DNA of 64,000 bases from Prochilodus magdalenae (lineage: Eukaryota; Chordata; Actinopteri; Characiformes; Prochilodontidae), in the NCBI GenBank assembly GCA_024036415.1, contig JAMWET010001078.1, forward strand, positions 52,757 to 116,756. Direction: 5' to 3'. Within the stretch, counting starts at the first letter, position 1, and every line of letters starts with the position of its first letter. Positions 47,790 through 60,243 of the stretch are shown one piece after another. The notes beneath the pieces are model-generated. The model saw nothing but the letters and a program-made list of their open reading frames with translations. It did not search any database and was not told where the DNA came from. The position numbers and the translations under genes are program-made.

Positions 47790-48250
47790 GCACTCAGGTC
47801 TGTACAGCCTCTGCAGTTTAATTCTTTGCTGAAATCGTTTTTAAACTCTCATGTGTATGTGTGTATTTGCTTTTGGATCTGACTCAACAGGGCTGCTGGA
47901 GTTTTTAACACTGTGTCCACTCGCTGTCCACTCCATTACTCTTACCTGGGTGGTCCACCTTGTAAATGCAGCTCATCTGTTGGTTTGTGTTGGTCCTCCT
48001 CTAGTCCTTCATCAGTGGTCCTGTGTCCTGACAAGGCATAAAAACAAATGTGCGTGTGACATTCGGTCAGCAGATGGGCGTCAGACACAAAATGACATGT
48101 CTCTAATGAACCCGTAAACGTATTAGTGGATCATAGGAGGATGATGGGAAGTATTACAGATGACACAGCGGTGCCCTAATGCAAAGCCTCCTGTGAATTC
48201 ACGACAGGCTAAAAGCTTCTCCAAATATGTCATCCAAGCTTTATTTTCCA
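47790..48250. other. Intronic, nothing recognised
   Basis: Unique-looking sequence between the repeat pair. No feature was seen. Confidence 0.45.
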
Positions 48251-48252
48251 GC

Positions 48253-48255
<3 letters not shown>

Positions 48256-48303
<48 letters not shown>
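48256..48303. repeat. (GT)n microsatellite
   Basis: An uninterrupted GT tract of about 48 bases. Confidence 0.95.
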
Positions 48304-48311
<8 letters not shown>

Positions 48312-48622
48312 AAAAGGAGGTGCGGTATGATGTTATCTGTGCACACAGTGTATAATTCATGTTGTCAGCTGCATGCTATCACTTGCAGTTCTGCTCTCTG
48401 ATGTTGTGATGATTATGTACAGGAAGGTGCTCATACATATAAAGGATATAATCCCTTTTGATCTGTGCAGAATACTAATAGAATTCCCTCTTTCTCTCCA
48501 ATGCACACTCTCTCCCTTCCTCTCTTCGTCTTAATGCTTACCCCAGACTCCTACCATAATGTCCTGCTGTCCTTGTTTCATTGTGAACTTGCCCAGGAAC
48601 ACTTGTCAAGTGGCCTCAACCC

Positions 48623-49250
48623 TTTAAAAGGGGACCTATTATGCCTTTTTCGTTTCTCTCATTGCTTTAGTGAGTTAAGTACTTTTTTGTTCATGGGACC
48701 AGGCTGCAAAGTAGAAAGCCCACGGTGCATGCCAGAGGAAGAAACTCCTTCTCACAGAAACCACTTTTCTCAGCTGCCTTCATTTGTTGGATAATTGTTG
48801 AATCTCCAGACCTTTTCTCTATTACAAGATGACATCATCTTGTAACATGATCCTTAAACCCGCCTACCAGCACACAACACACAGAGAGGTAAAAAAATAA
48901 ATGTTTACAACGTGCCTTAGACTAGTGGATCGGGCCTACCAACATGTTCTCTGGCAGTTGACCAATTAGAGCATCATGAACTAGCTGGACAGTTAGAGCA
49001 CAGTGGGTTTATTTTGTTTGTCTCACAAATTCACTTTTTAAACAAGAATGCCACACAGCAGTAGTGTTATCATTACTGTGACTGGAAAACACAGTTAGTG
49101 CTCACTGATCTGCAGTTTGAGATGGCATGCTCAGTCCGTCAATGTCCAGTCAATGATAGACACATGATAGGACACTAAAGGCTCATTTCACTGTAGCTGA
49201 AGTTAAGACCCACCTCTGGTGGGTGGTATAAGCCAGTTTAAAAAAGCAAC
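48623..49250 (+). mobile_element. MITE-like repeat (GGGGACCTATTATGC family), left part
   Basis: It starts with AAAAGGGGACCTATTATGCC, the inverted form of the terminus at 26.85 kb. Inside are ACAAGATGACATCATCTTGT, a short palindrome, and AAACCCGCCTACCAGC, both in the style of this fish repeat. No right terminus was identified, so the right limit is approximate. Confidence 0.4.
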
Positions 49251-49671
49251 TTGTAAGATCATGCATCCTCTTATGTTGGTCTAATGGTAGACTTCATTCT
49301 ATAGTGACTCCCTATCACCTTTCTGGTGCAAAATGGTGTTGTAAGACAGGATGGGCTGGAGTTAGCTGATTAGCAAGCTTACTTCAGGGAATATCTCTGC
49401 AGCATGATACATGTATGTCTGTGACATGAGTCACAACTGTTCTTTCCTCCCATTCTGTTGATAATTCTTTATGTTTTAAACTAAATATACATATAACACA
49501 TATAAATATACATACAACACATAACCATATATATCCTTTAGGAGCCACTGGTAAACTCTCAGAATTGATTACTGGGACGACAGGTAAAAGTCCCAGGGGA
49601 TATACTTTAAAACATACATTGAACAGACACACACACATACGCACACACACACACAACATCCAGTGAAAATG

Positions 49672-49923
49672 GATAGTGGCAAGATGCTGTTCTGTTTGGT
49701 TCCACACACAAGCTGCAATAAGGTTTTTCAGTACTGATTTTACAAGGAGGGGATAGCAAAGAGAGAGAGAAAGAGAGAGAGAGAAAATGAGAATGAGAGA
49801 GAGGAGGAGGAAGGATTTCTTCCTGTGGCTTCACTGTGGAGATGAGAAGAGGGAAGGTGGTTTTATCGAACCTCTGAGATTTGCTCTCCAGCATGCTTTA
49901 GAAGAATCCCAGCAGGCAAAACA
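49672..49923 (+). repeat. Copy 2 of the local repeat pair
   Basis: It matches 47552-47785 over both ends. The middle differs by a GA-rich expansion at about 49758-49810 and other indels. Confidence 0.8.
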
Positions 49924-49929
49924 CAGTTG

Positions 49930-51585
49930 GCACACGGTTACCTGGATAAGAGGAGTCTGTTACACGGTGACACAGGCCTGCTTTTTTACTTTAAACATCA
50001 GTAATGTTTAGATGAGAGAACCACAAGATGTAAAAAAAACATTGCTTAAATAAAACCAGCTGAATTCACTGATCACAAATTTCAAAACCCTGGCTGGGCA
50101 TGGCACCCAAATGACCCTTAGTTATTGTCGTCCCTCTCTACAAGGCTGTACCAATCAAATGAACGTTTAGCCATCAGAAAACACACCTTCGTTAAGTTGT
50201 GGCAGAGTAATCACTGCAGATCAGGCTTGCTAGGTTAACTTTCATGCTTGCTCTGGTTTAAAAAGCATGAACCTGTTAAATCAGGCATGCAGAGCCATGT
50301 TGAGGGACATTAGGGACAATATCGGCTTTGTGATTGGTCAGGGTAAAGCTTGTGCAAGGTTATATATCAGAAGCATAGTATGTACTCAAAAGATCAACAT
50401 TAACCTTATCAGAAAGCAATCAGTATCATTTGGGGCCTTCAGTGAGACAGCATCAATCAATGGAATATCCACCCAGAGTCCAGTGATTGACAGCTGTTTT
50501 GTCAGAAAGGTTGTACTTGTTTTCTACAACAACTTTAGGAGCAGTATATTAATTTCACAGCTGGTTGTTCAAAATTAGCCAGAACTGGTCATGGTTGCTC
50601 ATCACATCCCCTGGAATTCTGAGTCAGCCATGATGATTACCAGGGGAACAGATGAGAGGTAGAGGAACCTCCCTGAAAAAGAAGTCTGGTTGTTCCAAAT
50701 GATTTGAAACATGATATATTTGCATATTTAGGTAAACTCAAGGTTTTATGGTGTCTTGACCGAAATGTACATTGTCTCCTTATTCTTCCTCTGTGACGTT
50801 ACACTGAAAAAGCGGTAAATAAGTAGGGCTGCCAGTATTCAGGGGAAGAGATCCAGCCCTACTGTTCAGCTTGCCTCGATGTATGCAGCAGAGAGCTCCG
50901 CTTAGTTTTTGTGTTCTGATGTCAGCAAAAGTTGAGCTTGGACGCTGTCCATGGTTCTGAAGGGCAAACAGTGCCACCCACTGTGTCTAGTAAGTCCAGT
51001 CTCTGTCTCAAGTCTGGTCTTGAGCTTATTTGGACATGGCCTTTGTCTCGGTCTCAGCATAAGGTATGGTACTTGTTTGTGAGACCAGCCAAATGCGATT
51101 ATCAACATCACTGTTCAGCCACTCTTGTGCAGTTCAGCCAGATTTGGTGGGCACATTTCTGGTGAGAATTTCCTGTAGACTAGTATTATCGCCACTGCTG
51201 GTAGACCTGTATGACCGTACACCTCTATACACCTGCAAATTTAGCTTCACATTATGGTTTTTGACATGCACCACTGTAATCACTCCTATTTACCAACCAT
51301 TGCCATCTGCTTGCGACCCATTTTTCACATTGAACGAGATGTGAACTGTACCACCTCTTCTTCAGCTATTAACCCCGTCGTCCCGCAAGTGTTTATGGCC
51401 TGATCAACCTTGTGCAACGCCAACTGCAGGAGCCTCAAAAATGCTAGGTGACATTCTTTTCTGTCCGGAGTGCTTATTTTTGAGCTATATATTATTTAAA
51501 ATGATTTATACACACTATAAGTATATAGCTCCTAGACACCCCTTCCATTCATTTGTGAGGTAGCTAGTGAATCAAATGCAACGTG
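49930..51585. other. Intronic, nothing recognised
   Basis: No coding or repeat feature could be named. Confidence 0.45.
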
Positions 51586-51589
51586 TTGG

Positions 51590-51910
51590 CTAGAGGGGTT
51601 AAAGCCCCTCACTGGACTGTGGAGCAGTGGAACTATGCTCTCTGGAGTGATGGAGCTCCATTTAATCCATACCTTTAAGATAAGTTGGAGTGGTGTATGT
51701 GATCTAAAACTAATCATCCAATATCAGTACCTGACCTCACTAGTGCTCTTAGGGGTAAATCCAATCAAATCCTCACAGGGATGTTCCAGATAAAGTCTTT
51801 CCAGACAAGCAGAGGCTGTTACTGCAGCAAAGACGGTTCAGATTCCCTATTGTTACTCTTGATGTCAAAAGAAACCTTGAATGAGCAAGTATCTACAAAC
51901 TTTTGAACAT
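51590..51910 (+). pseudogene. Tc1-like remnant, group C
   Basis: GACTGTGGAGCAGTGGAACT and CTCTGGAGTGATGGAGCTCC encode TVEQWNYALWSDGAP, equivalent to the segment around LWSDESRF. The sequence then jumps to ATCAGTACCTGACCTCACTA, GGCTGTTACTGCAGCAAAG and ACAAACTTTTGAACATATA, the C-terminal and 3' end of the same element type. The middle is deleted. Confidence 0.6.
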
Positions 51911-51944
51911 ATAAAGTCCATATTTAATTTTACACTCAACATCA

Positions 51945-52235
51945 AAAAACAGTTGGGAAGTGTCAGATGGCAGATCTATTGGGAAAGAAGATAAAAGTTA
52001 CAAGGAAGAATAAATGATTATACATTTAGACCCATATTGTCAGTATGGCCATTGTGGTTGCTTATGCAACATGCCAGACATCTCAGCATGAAGTTGTAGA
52101 GGTTCCTAATGGTGTAACGACCATCATTCGCATGCCTCACTATTGCCAAACCTGCCCACCAAGTTTCATTTGTGTCGGTTAATTCCCTCTAGGTGCAATT
52201 ATTTGTGTGACTATACTTTTGATGATGAGTGTACA
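51945..52235 (-). mobile_element. Tc1-like remnant, group A, mostly terminal sequence
   Basis: It ends with GATGATGAGTGTA (52221-52233), the inverted group A terminus. Inward come CTAGGTGCAATTATTTGTG and CCACCAAGTTTCATTTGTG. The opposite side has CTATTGGGAAAGAAGATAAA (51974) and a short C-terminal coding part. Almost the whole transposase is deleted, which leaves it MITE-like. Confidence 0.65.
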
Positions 52236-52459
52236 TAATGAATTACAAACACGTTTCAGCTTTTTTCTGTTCTTCTTTTTATTTTACATTCTGAACAAAA
52301 AAAAGCTGATCGTTTAGCCCATATGGTTGACTCAACTACTACAAAGCTGTGGTCTTGATTTAAGCTCGCCTCGAATGGTCTTGACAACGGCACTAGTAAT
52401 TGCCATGTTTATAGCACAGCCTTTCCAGGGTCCATATTAAACTAGCTCAAGAAAAGAAA

Positions 52460-52461
52460 GC

Positions 52462-52548
<87 letters not shown>
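52460..52548. repeat. (GA)n microsatellite
   Basis: GA tract of about 85 bases with one AAAG interruption near its start. Ser-Leu repeat frames on the minus strand are artefacts. Confidence 0.95.
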
Positions 52549-52550
<2 letters not shown>

Positions 52551-52834
52551 TACAGCACTTTTAAGCACATTTTTGGAGAGGCTTGAATTGACAGCGAGAA
52601 ACGACAGGCATTGTCCCACACAGAAAGAGGAACAATCGACAATGTTCTTTGGAGAATTAGACAGCTGAGCTTAAACACACAGAAGAACTCTCACAAGCCT
52701 TTGGCCGGAGTGTGAAGAAAGCATGCAGCTCTGTTTATGCTTTTTATCACAGAATTATCATACAAGCTGGTAAACGTCATTTACTGTAATGAATGCTCCC
52801 TCTCTTTTTCTCTATCCAGCTCTCATTCACACAT

Positions 52835-52835
<1 letters not shown>

Positions 52836-52896
<61 letters not shown>

Positions 52897-52912
52897 GCAC
52901 ACACACGCACAC
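52836..52912. repeat. (CA)n microsatellite
   Basis: A long CA tract with CATACGCA and CACGCA interruptions at both ends. Confidence 0.95.
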
Positions 52913-52914
52913 AT

Positions 52915-55095
52915 TCTCTCAGAAGTGTGCAATTTAACCTCTCAACTTGGAATACAGATATCATTTATGCCCTTCATGAATATTCATGCAAACGCTTGCC
53001 GTTTTGTGATCTTGCGTTATGTATGCATAACTGAATAACAGTGTGTGTGTGTGCGTGAGCGAGAACGAGGGAGAGAGAGAGTAAGCATATGCGTGATTGC
53101 ATTTCACTGGGTATTTTATGATGAGTTGTAGTTTAATAAAAGATCAGATAATAATGTAGGAGATGTTGTGCACAATAGAAGTGTTATGCGGGGGCGGGCC
53201 CAGCTGCTAAAACACAGACAGCTTCGGTACAAGGGACCAGTCACAGAGACATTGAAGCAGAGATAACTGAAAACATGTTGTCCTTAGTAAATAATCCAGC
53301 AGACACTCTTTTTATGTAAGTTTATTCAAATTCCATTTGTGCTGCTACTATTAGGCCTATTTCCATCTATTCCCAATGGTTTTTTTTCTTACTGTGTTTA
53401 CTGTGTTTATTCACACTGCTGTGAGAATTTTTTCTATTTTCATGTAAGCTTATTTGTAGCTGCATAAATTAATGTAATTGTTTTTGCACAGTAACACTAA
53501 ACGTACTATAAACTAGGGAAGCACCTACATAAAAATTGTTGGCCAAAGTTTCTTCTGATGCCAATATGCAGAATTAATAAGTCAAATGAGCACATATTCA
53601 AAAGGCACTTTGAAATACTAATCCAGTCTAAACATGTATACAACATGGATGTTCTCAAACCATAGTAATATTTGTGTTGGGTTCTATTGTTATATATGGC
53701 AAAAATCAATCGGATGGTTTTTATCCATCTTAAATAGATACTTCTCAGAGTGATAGTTCATTCAGAGTCCTTGTTTGAGTTGAATAAAACCAGTTCAGTT
53801 GTTTCTTACTGTATAAGCTATTTCTTGCTTTTTCTCATTGCTTACATCTAATTAAATAAAACCTGATTTTTGAATAACTGATATGAACGGTCAATTGCCT
53901 GGAAACTTATAACAAATGAGAGGGTGGTCTCTGACTTTTCCACAGTGCTATATGTTACTAGATTGAATTATTATAGGTCAGTCTTTCCATCACAACCACT
54001 GAAGTGCCAGAATGTTCACGGTAGTGGTCCTCCAGGACCAGAATCAGAAAACAGGTAAAGCAAAATAGTGAATATTTGACTTCTAATGATTCAACTAACA
54101 AAATTAATGCATTTCCCTTTTGCGTTTACTCTTTGCTCTGCCTTCTATGGACTTGACTATATCATCGAAGGAAGCACACATAGTCAGACACACATTAACG
54201 ATTTTTGGACTACGTCTAGAATTGACTGCTGTTATTTTTAACAGTAGTGTAGTTACGCAGTATACACTGTTCACAACATTAAGTGCTTCTCCTTGTATCT
54301 GTATTCTTTGTTCAGTTGATCAGGTCCATTTACTATGTAGGTGCTTTGATGTTGATCTGGATCATACTTAGCACCGAGGTGACTTGTCATATTAAACCAT
54401 GTAGATGTTCCATAAATTTTATCAAAATTAGTCATGATTGTTATCCCGGAGCAACACTGGTGACTTGTCAAGTGATAAAAAGATAATGACAGAACTAGAG
54501 ATCAGAAAATGATTGAAAGAGAAAGAAAAATTGAGCTGGACATCTGAGTGATCTGGATTATGACTTTATGGGAGTATAAATGAAAGAACTTTTGAGGTAA
54601 CAGAGGGTAGTTTATACACTGTTATTCACCAATGAAAGACTCATTGTAGTGTCTCTTCAGCCATCAGTCATGCATAGTGGAGGATCTGTGTACGTCTGAG
54701 AATGTGTAACAACATCTGGAGCTGATGCACCATAAAGATATAGTACAAATGATTATTGGTTGTTTCAATTCTTTTTTTTCTCCACGATTCAGCCATGCAC
54801 AATGAAAATCTACAGATTTCCCATGGTTTTGTTTTAGTAATGTTCATAAATTTAACCCTACCTTGCTACATCCTAATAGGTAAGCCTACAGATCCATGCT
54901 AAGCCTTTTTTTCCCTTTTTGTTGTTGACTTTTCCCGTGCTGAGGATATCTGTTCACCCAGTCTTATGGTTGGCTCAATACATTACATTCCCATAAGTAT
55001 CTAAAATTAATTACCTCAGTTTTACCCATTTCTATTAATTTTCATCTTCACCAATTTCTGTCTGGAAGGTTCAATTGTATGCACACAGCTTATAT
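52915..55095. other. Intronic, nothing recognised
   Basis: A short GT/GA stretch lies at 53041-53085. The rest is AT-rich without motifs. Confidence 0.45.
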
Positions 55096-55099
55096 AACC

Positions 55100-55440
55100 T
55101 CCATTGGAAAGTTCTGGCAACAGCATAAGATGCTCTGAAGCATTCCAATGGCAAGTGTTGGCTCAATGAGTATATGTCCCTGCACTGGGCTGTGGAGCAG
55201 TGGAGCTGTATTCTCTGCATTGACAGAACGCCATCCAATATCTTTGGGATGAGACAGAATGGCATTTGTGATCAATATCTAATCATCTGCCCTTGGGGCA
55301 GAATGCAGTCAAATCCTCACAGCAATGTCCCAACAATATTTTTTACTGTTACTGCAGTGGAGAGGTTTCAGGTGTACGTTTAATCCCTTGGAAATATTGA
55401 CTGGACAAGGGTCCGCTAACCCTTGGACATATGCTATATG
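55100..55440 (+). pseudogene. Tc1-like remnant, group C
   Basis: GCTGTGGAGCAGTGGAGCTG, then a jump to CCAATATCTTTGGGATGAGA (the NIFGMR segment equivalent to the HLWDE part of Tc1 transposases), CAATATCTAATCATCTG and a 3' end near TGGACATATGC. It is collinear with the copy at 51.59 kb and also deleted in the middle. Confidence 0.55.
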
Positions 55441-55444
55441 TAAG

Positions 55445-57695
55445 TTAGCCAGAGTACACATCCCTAGTCCTGAACAGTGCAGTGTTCATCCTTCAAGGGT
55501 TAACTGAGCAGCTGTTGTGGTGCTTGAAAGGCATAGACAAACACGCTCAGACACAGCGAGACCTTCTGCTCGCTCATTAAAGGTTTATTTAACATCGGGC
55601 CTTCAGTGGCACATTGCCTCCGAGTTTAGTGTCTGCAGCAGCACCAGCGTGTGTAGGTGTGTTTGACCAAATGGTCTTTCGGCATTCTACAGGTAATGAG
55701 AGGACGCGCATCCTAACGGCTTAAAGTACAGTTCAGCAGGCCAGTAATGAGGTGTGTGGGTATGGTCATGTTGAATGGAGTGAAAGCAAGCAGATGCAGC
55801 GGTGGAACTAGTTAGAACAATGAAGGAGACCCTGGGCCGGTGAGACAGAGGAAGAGAGAGTGTGAAAAAGAGAAAGGGATGTTAAAAGGGTCCTTCTGCT
55901 CTTGGCTGATAACAGGCCGAGAGAGGGAAAGAGAAAGAGTGAGAGAGATTTGTGATGGTAATCTTGAAGACGGCTACTACTTTGATTAAAGTGAGGAAAG
56001 TGCAAGCATAAACTTTTCCCATCATGCATCAGCACTGCCTGACTAATGGCCTTTAGTGGCGCGCCTCATTCAACAGCTGATTTACATCATCCCTCATTAC
56101 ACACTCACAGACACACACTGATTCACACTAGGGGTCGGAGATTTGATGATATGTTATCGTTATCAAGATCAATTACATCATGATACGCTTTTCTGAGTGT
56201 ATTATGGACATCGGCAGTTCATCTACCACACTAAATAACTGTATGTATCACAAAGACAGATTGAGAGCAAATATAGAGAGCCTGTAAACAACAATAACCA
56301 GTGTTTAATAACCATACTACCCTCATAGGAAGTTGTGCCAACATATTATTTAGTTTATTAAATTATAGTTTATTAACTTTATAAGTTTCAATGTCAGAAA
56401 AGTATGCTACAACTAACAGAGCACTTTTTTGGCATGCAGATGTAATCATGGTAAAGGAAAAAGATGGATGCTGCTGCAGCAGCTTTCAGGTGGAACAACA
56501 AGCCACACATTCCCTCACATTACCTCAAGTTCCCTTTGAAGGATAGATGTCAGCTAAGCTTTGTGAGGGCATCCTCCCACCCACACTATGTCCCCCTCAC
56601 ATCGCTGCAGTGCTATATTCAAAGATATGTCTTCAAAACCTTTAGTCTGGAAAAGTACAACTAGGCACATTTTCCCTTGCAAAGTGGCTAAGAATGTGGC
56701 CAGTAATGCCATGGGCACCCGCTCACAGAACTCACAACCTCATGTAGAAAGGGCCACTCGCTACACATGTGTGCCCCTAATGCCTGCAGTGCACTCATAC
56801 CCATAGGAGTCCTAGCATTATCATTAAAGTGTAGAACCTTTTTTGTACTCTTGTTTGTTTAGTCAGTGCCGCTATGTGACAAGAAAGCACTCCTCTAAGC
56901 ACATGCTTGTATGCCATGCACACGCACACACACAAACCCCAATCTTCAGACCCTGCATGAACCCGTTGAAATCGTTCTGCAGTATTGAATCATTAATGGC
57001 CTATATTAAATCATGGAAATGTTTGTTCTGTGTTGTTTCCTCTATTAATTATTTCCCCCATTAGAAATAGCTTTTATTATTACTCAATTACCCTCGTAGA
57101 TTGTGAAAAACATGCCCCTTACGGTAACAGCAGGGGAATTTAAATGGCCAATAAAAATGCCATTTCCAATAACAAATCAGTTGAAAGAGGTAACCAATAT
57201 CCAAACAGTAATTTGGTGCTGCTTCCAGGGTGTGTGAGTGTGTAAGTGTGTGCATATGCGTGTGTGTCTTTCCTATACAATTGTGTGCTAATATGACACT
57301 GATTTCAGTTTCCTATCTGCCTTAACCATTTATTATTATATTGTAATGGCTTTTTATCCTGGTTTTTAAAGACAGACAGTAAACAGCACTGTTATTATTA
57401 GAACATTATTTGAATGGACCATTTTACATTAAACAGTGATTCTGTAGCGGTATCATATGCATGGAATGTTATGGGTGTATGAGTGTGTACATGTCCATGT
57501 GTGTGGGTGTGGGGAGTCATGTATTTGGCTACCTGTGGTGATTAAGACCTTGTTTACAGCTGGTTGTGTCTTACTTCTTCAGCATCAGGCAAATGGTTGT
57601 ATGCAAATTTTTAAATGCCCCCAGTCAAAATATTTTGGTTGATTTAGTGATTGAAAGTAAGTTGACACATTCTGCAGAAAAAAATAACAAAAATA
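55445..57695. other. Intronic, nothing recognised
   Basis: It includes purine-rich sequence at 55840-55950 and AT-rich unique sequence at 57000-57190 that could be conserved non-coding DNA. Frames near 56464-56806 have no recognised motif. Confidence 0.45.
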
Positions 57696-57699
57696 AAAT

Positions 57700-57845
57700 A
57701 AAACATTCATTCATTCCACTTATCCTCCTGGGTTACTGGTGGTGCTGGAATGCTGCTGGGTGGAGGGCAGGAAACACCCTATACAGGTCACCAGTCTGGT
57801 GCAGGCGGATACGCAGACATACACATTTAAACACGCAGACAAACA
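57700..57845 (-). mobile_element. L2-like LINE/SINE fragment, reverse oriented
   Basis: CATTCATTCATTCCACTTAT, CCTCCTGGGT, GGCAGGAAACACCCTATAC and AGGTCACCAGTCTGGTGCAG form the reverse of the L2-type tail seen in forward direction at 5.2-5.4 kb. Decayed. Confidence 0.65.
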
Positions 57846-57962
57846 GCGGCAGAACGCTGCAAACTAACATTTCTCCTAATAAATATTTATATTTATTATA
57901 TATATACTGGCCAAACTTCAACATCTTTTATTTATTTATTTATTTAGAGGATTTTCAACACC

Positions 57963-57970
57963 ATATCAAG
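57963..57970 (+). other. hAT target-site duplication, left (ATATCAAG)
   Basis: Eight bases identical to 60758-60765, directly outside the hAT terminal repeats. Eight is the normal hAT duplication length. Confidence 0.92.
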
Positions 57971-58162
57971 TAGGGGTGCACGATGATATCGGTTTTATAT
58001 CCACATCGGCCGATAACTGCTTTTTTTTTAATCATCGGCATCGGGCCGATGCTTACATTTGGCCGATATTTCAAACCGATATTTGCTGACGCATTTAATG
58101 TATGCCAGAAGAAGCCCGGGCGACGCTAGCCTGTTATGCTAGAGCAGAGCAGCGCAGCTAAA

Positions 58163-60243
58163 ATGTCGGCGGTGTGGAAGTTTTTCAAAGTGAGTGAGCA
58201 GGACGTAAAGCATGCCATTTGCAACACTTGCTCAGCTAACGTCTTGCGTGGAGGGAGCAAAGTAAGAAATTTTAACACCACCAATTTAATTACACATATG
58301 AAGGCGCGCCACCCTGACAAATATACAGAGTACATACGGGTAAAAGAGGAGACTCGAACAGCACCACGCACACCAGCGAAACCTGCCACTACTCAGCCTA
58401 TTGACGAGCTCCTTCAAAAATCTAAGAAATTCGACAAAAACAGTCCTAAAGCTACAGCTATCACAGCAAAGGTGATGGAATTCATCGCTCTAGATGATCA
58501 GCCGTTCTCGGTGGTGGAGGACGTTGGGTTTCGACGGCTGCTCGAGCATCTTGAGCCTCGGTACACCATACCTAGCCGGCGTTACTTTTCCGACGTAGCC
58601 CTGCCGGAGCTACACAGCTTGGTGGCGACTCGCGTTCACAAGCTGATTAACGATAATGTGACCGCCATTAGCTTGACCACCGACATCTGGACATCTGATG
58701 TGAGTCCTATCAGCATTCTCAGTTTAACCGCGCAGTGGATAGACAACAACTTCGAATTGCAAAAGGCAGTTCTGCACGCACAAGAATGCTCTGGGTCACA
58801 CACAAGCTCGGCACTCTCTGTGGCGTTTGAGAATATGTTTGAAACATGGAAGATTTCTAAGGAAAATATACATGTTGTGTTGCGTGACAATGCACGTAAC
58901 ATTGGAAAAGCTATGGTGGAATGCGGGGTTCCGAGCTTGCCTTGTATGGCCCACACGCTACAGCTCGCTGTAAATGACGGTGTGTTCTCTCAGCGCAGTA
59001 TCTCGGATGTAATTGCGGTTAGCAGGCGGATAGTTGGCCATTTCAAGCACTCGCATTTAGCCATCTCTCGTCTCAGAACTATTCAAACGGAGGTGGGTTT
59101 GCAGCCGAAAGCACTTCAACAAGACGTTTCTACTCGATGGAACAGTACGTTCTACATGTTGCAAACCTTGCTGGAGCAGAAGAGAGCAATCGGTGCTTAC
59201 GCCGCAGATTTCGAGTTACCAGCTACTCTCACGGCTTCGCAATGGAGTTTAATTGAAAACATAGTCAAACTCCTTGCTCCTTTCGAAGAGCTAACCAGAG
59301 AGATTTGCCAGTCTGATGCCTTGGCATCAAACGTGATTCCTTCAGTCAACGCTCTCAAACGGCTGTTAAGTAAGAGTGCTCACTCTGACTTTGGAGTTAA
59401 AACGAGCAAAAACGCTCTGTTAGAAGCTGTAAACACACGCTTTAGTGATATTTACACAGAGCCTCTGTACTGCGTTGCTACAATTGTCGACCCAAGATAC
59501 AAAGATCGCTATTTTGCAGCAGAAGTGAAACTACAGGCGCACGAAATGTTCCAATCCGAGATGGAGAAAGCATTGAGTGAGCGCTCAGAGCAAACGAGTG
59601 AGCGCTCAGAGCAAACAAGTGAGCTACAAGACCGTCCGCGAGAAAAAAGAGCTAGGGCGGATGATGAAGCGACGTGCTCCCTCTTTGATATGTACAACGA
59701 AATTCTGGAAGAAACACAGGCCCCTCAGGAAAACACCCAGACAACAACTGAGGTGAGCTAATATCATAGGAAAAAGCTTTTTTTTTTTTTTTAATAAAAA
59801 TTGGCAACAATAAGAATCTAATGCTTCAAATGTGTTCATTATTTAGACATTAGTGAAGTAGTTATTTCCAAAAACTGAAATTGTTGATGCAGTATTTTAA
59901 TTTAATTTTAATTTATTTTGTATATTAAATAGACAAATGTATACCTGTATATCTTGTATGTATGTTTATTGATCAGGTGCAGGGATTCCTGTCAGAAGCT
60001 CCAGTATCAAGGAAAGAAAGCCCACTGCAGTACTGGAATAACAACAAAAGTCGATTCCCTACTATTGCCAAAGTAGCACGGAAGTTCCTGTCCGCTCCAT
60101 CCACTAGTGTTGACAGCGAGAGGTTATTTAGTGCAACTAGCAACGTGATCAATGAAAAGAGGAACAGAATTGCATGTGATAAAACAGAGATGCTTCTGTT
60201 TGTCAAGAAAAACCTTCCTCTCCTTCTGAAAAAAATAGACTGA
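58163..60243 (+). CDS. hAT transposase with BED zinc finger, two exons
   Basis: The predicted protein has 618 residues, from exon 1 (58163-59752) and exon 2 (59977-60243), joined in phase 0 across a 224-base intron with GTGAGC donor and GATCAG acceptor. It cuts and pastes its own element. A BED finger uses C20, C23, H45 and H50. The RNase-H-like core has D174 (TTDIWTS) and D242 (VLRDNARN), followed by CMAH (261-264), TRWNST (around W326) and LLAPFEELTREIC. Exon 2 gives the hAT C-terminal dimerisation domain, PSTSVDSERLFSATSNV with the conserved E578, then RNRI. A 21-base in-frame duplication at 59576-59617 repeats SERSEQT near residue 472. No stop or frameshift is seen. An ATG nine codons upstream (58136) is a possible start; 58163 is preferred because MSAVWKFF begins the BED region. 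It differs from host ZBED genes in having flanking TIRs and duplications. Confidence 0.9.
59753..59976 (+). other. Intron of the hAT transposase gene
   Basis: GAG|GTGAGC at 59752/59753 and ATCAG|GTG at 59976/59977. Reading through would stop at once (V, S, stop), so splicing is needed to reach the C-terminal domain. The interior is AT-rich, with a T-run at 59778-59792. Confidence 0.85.

Noticed and set aside
56464..56806. Overlapping open frames starting MDAAAAAFRW and MSPSHRCSA
   Set aside because: No domain, no splice signals of note and no coding-like composition difference from the flanks.
58136..58162. Upstream ATG as the hAT transposase start
   Set aside because: It would add nine unremarkable residues. 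The ATG at 58163 sits directly before the BED region. The upstream one cannot be excluded.
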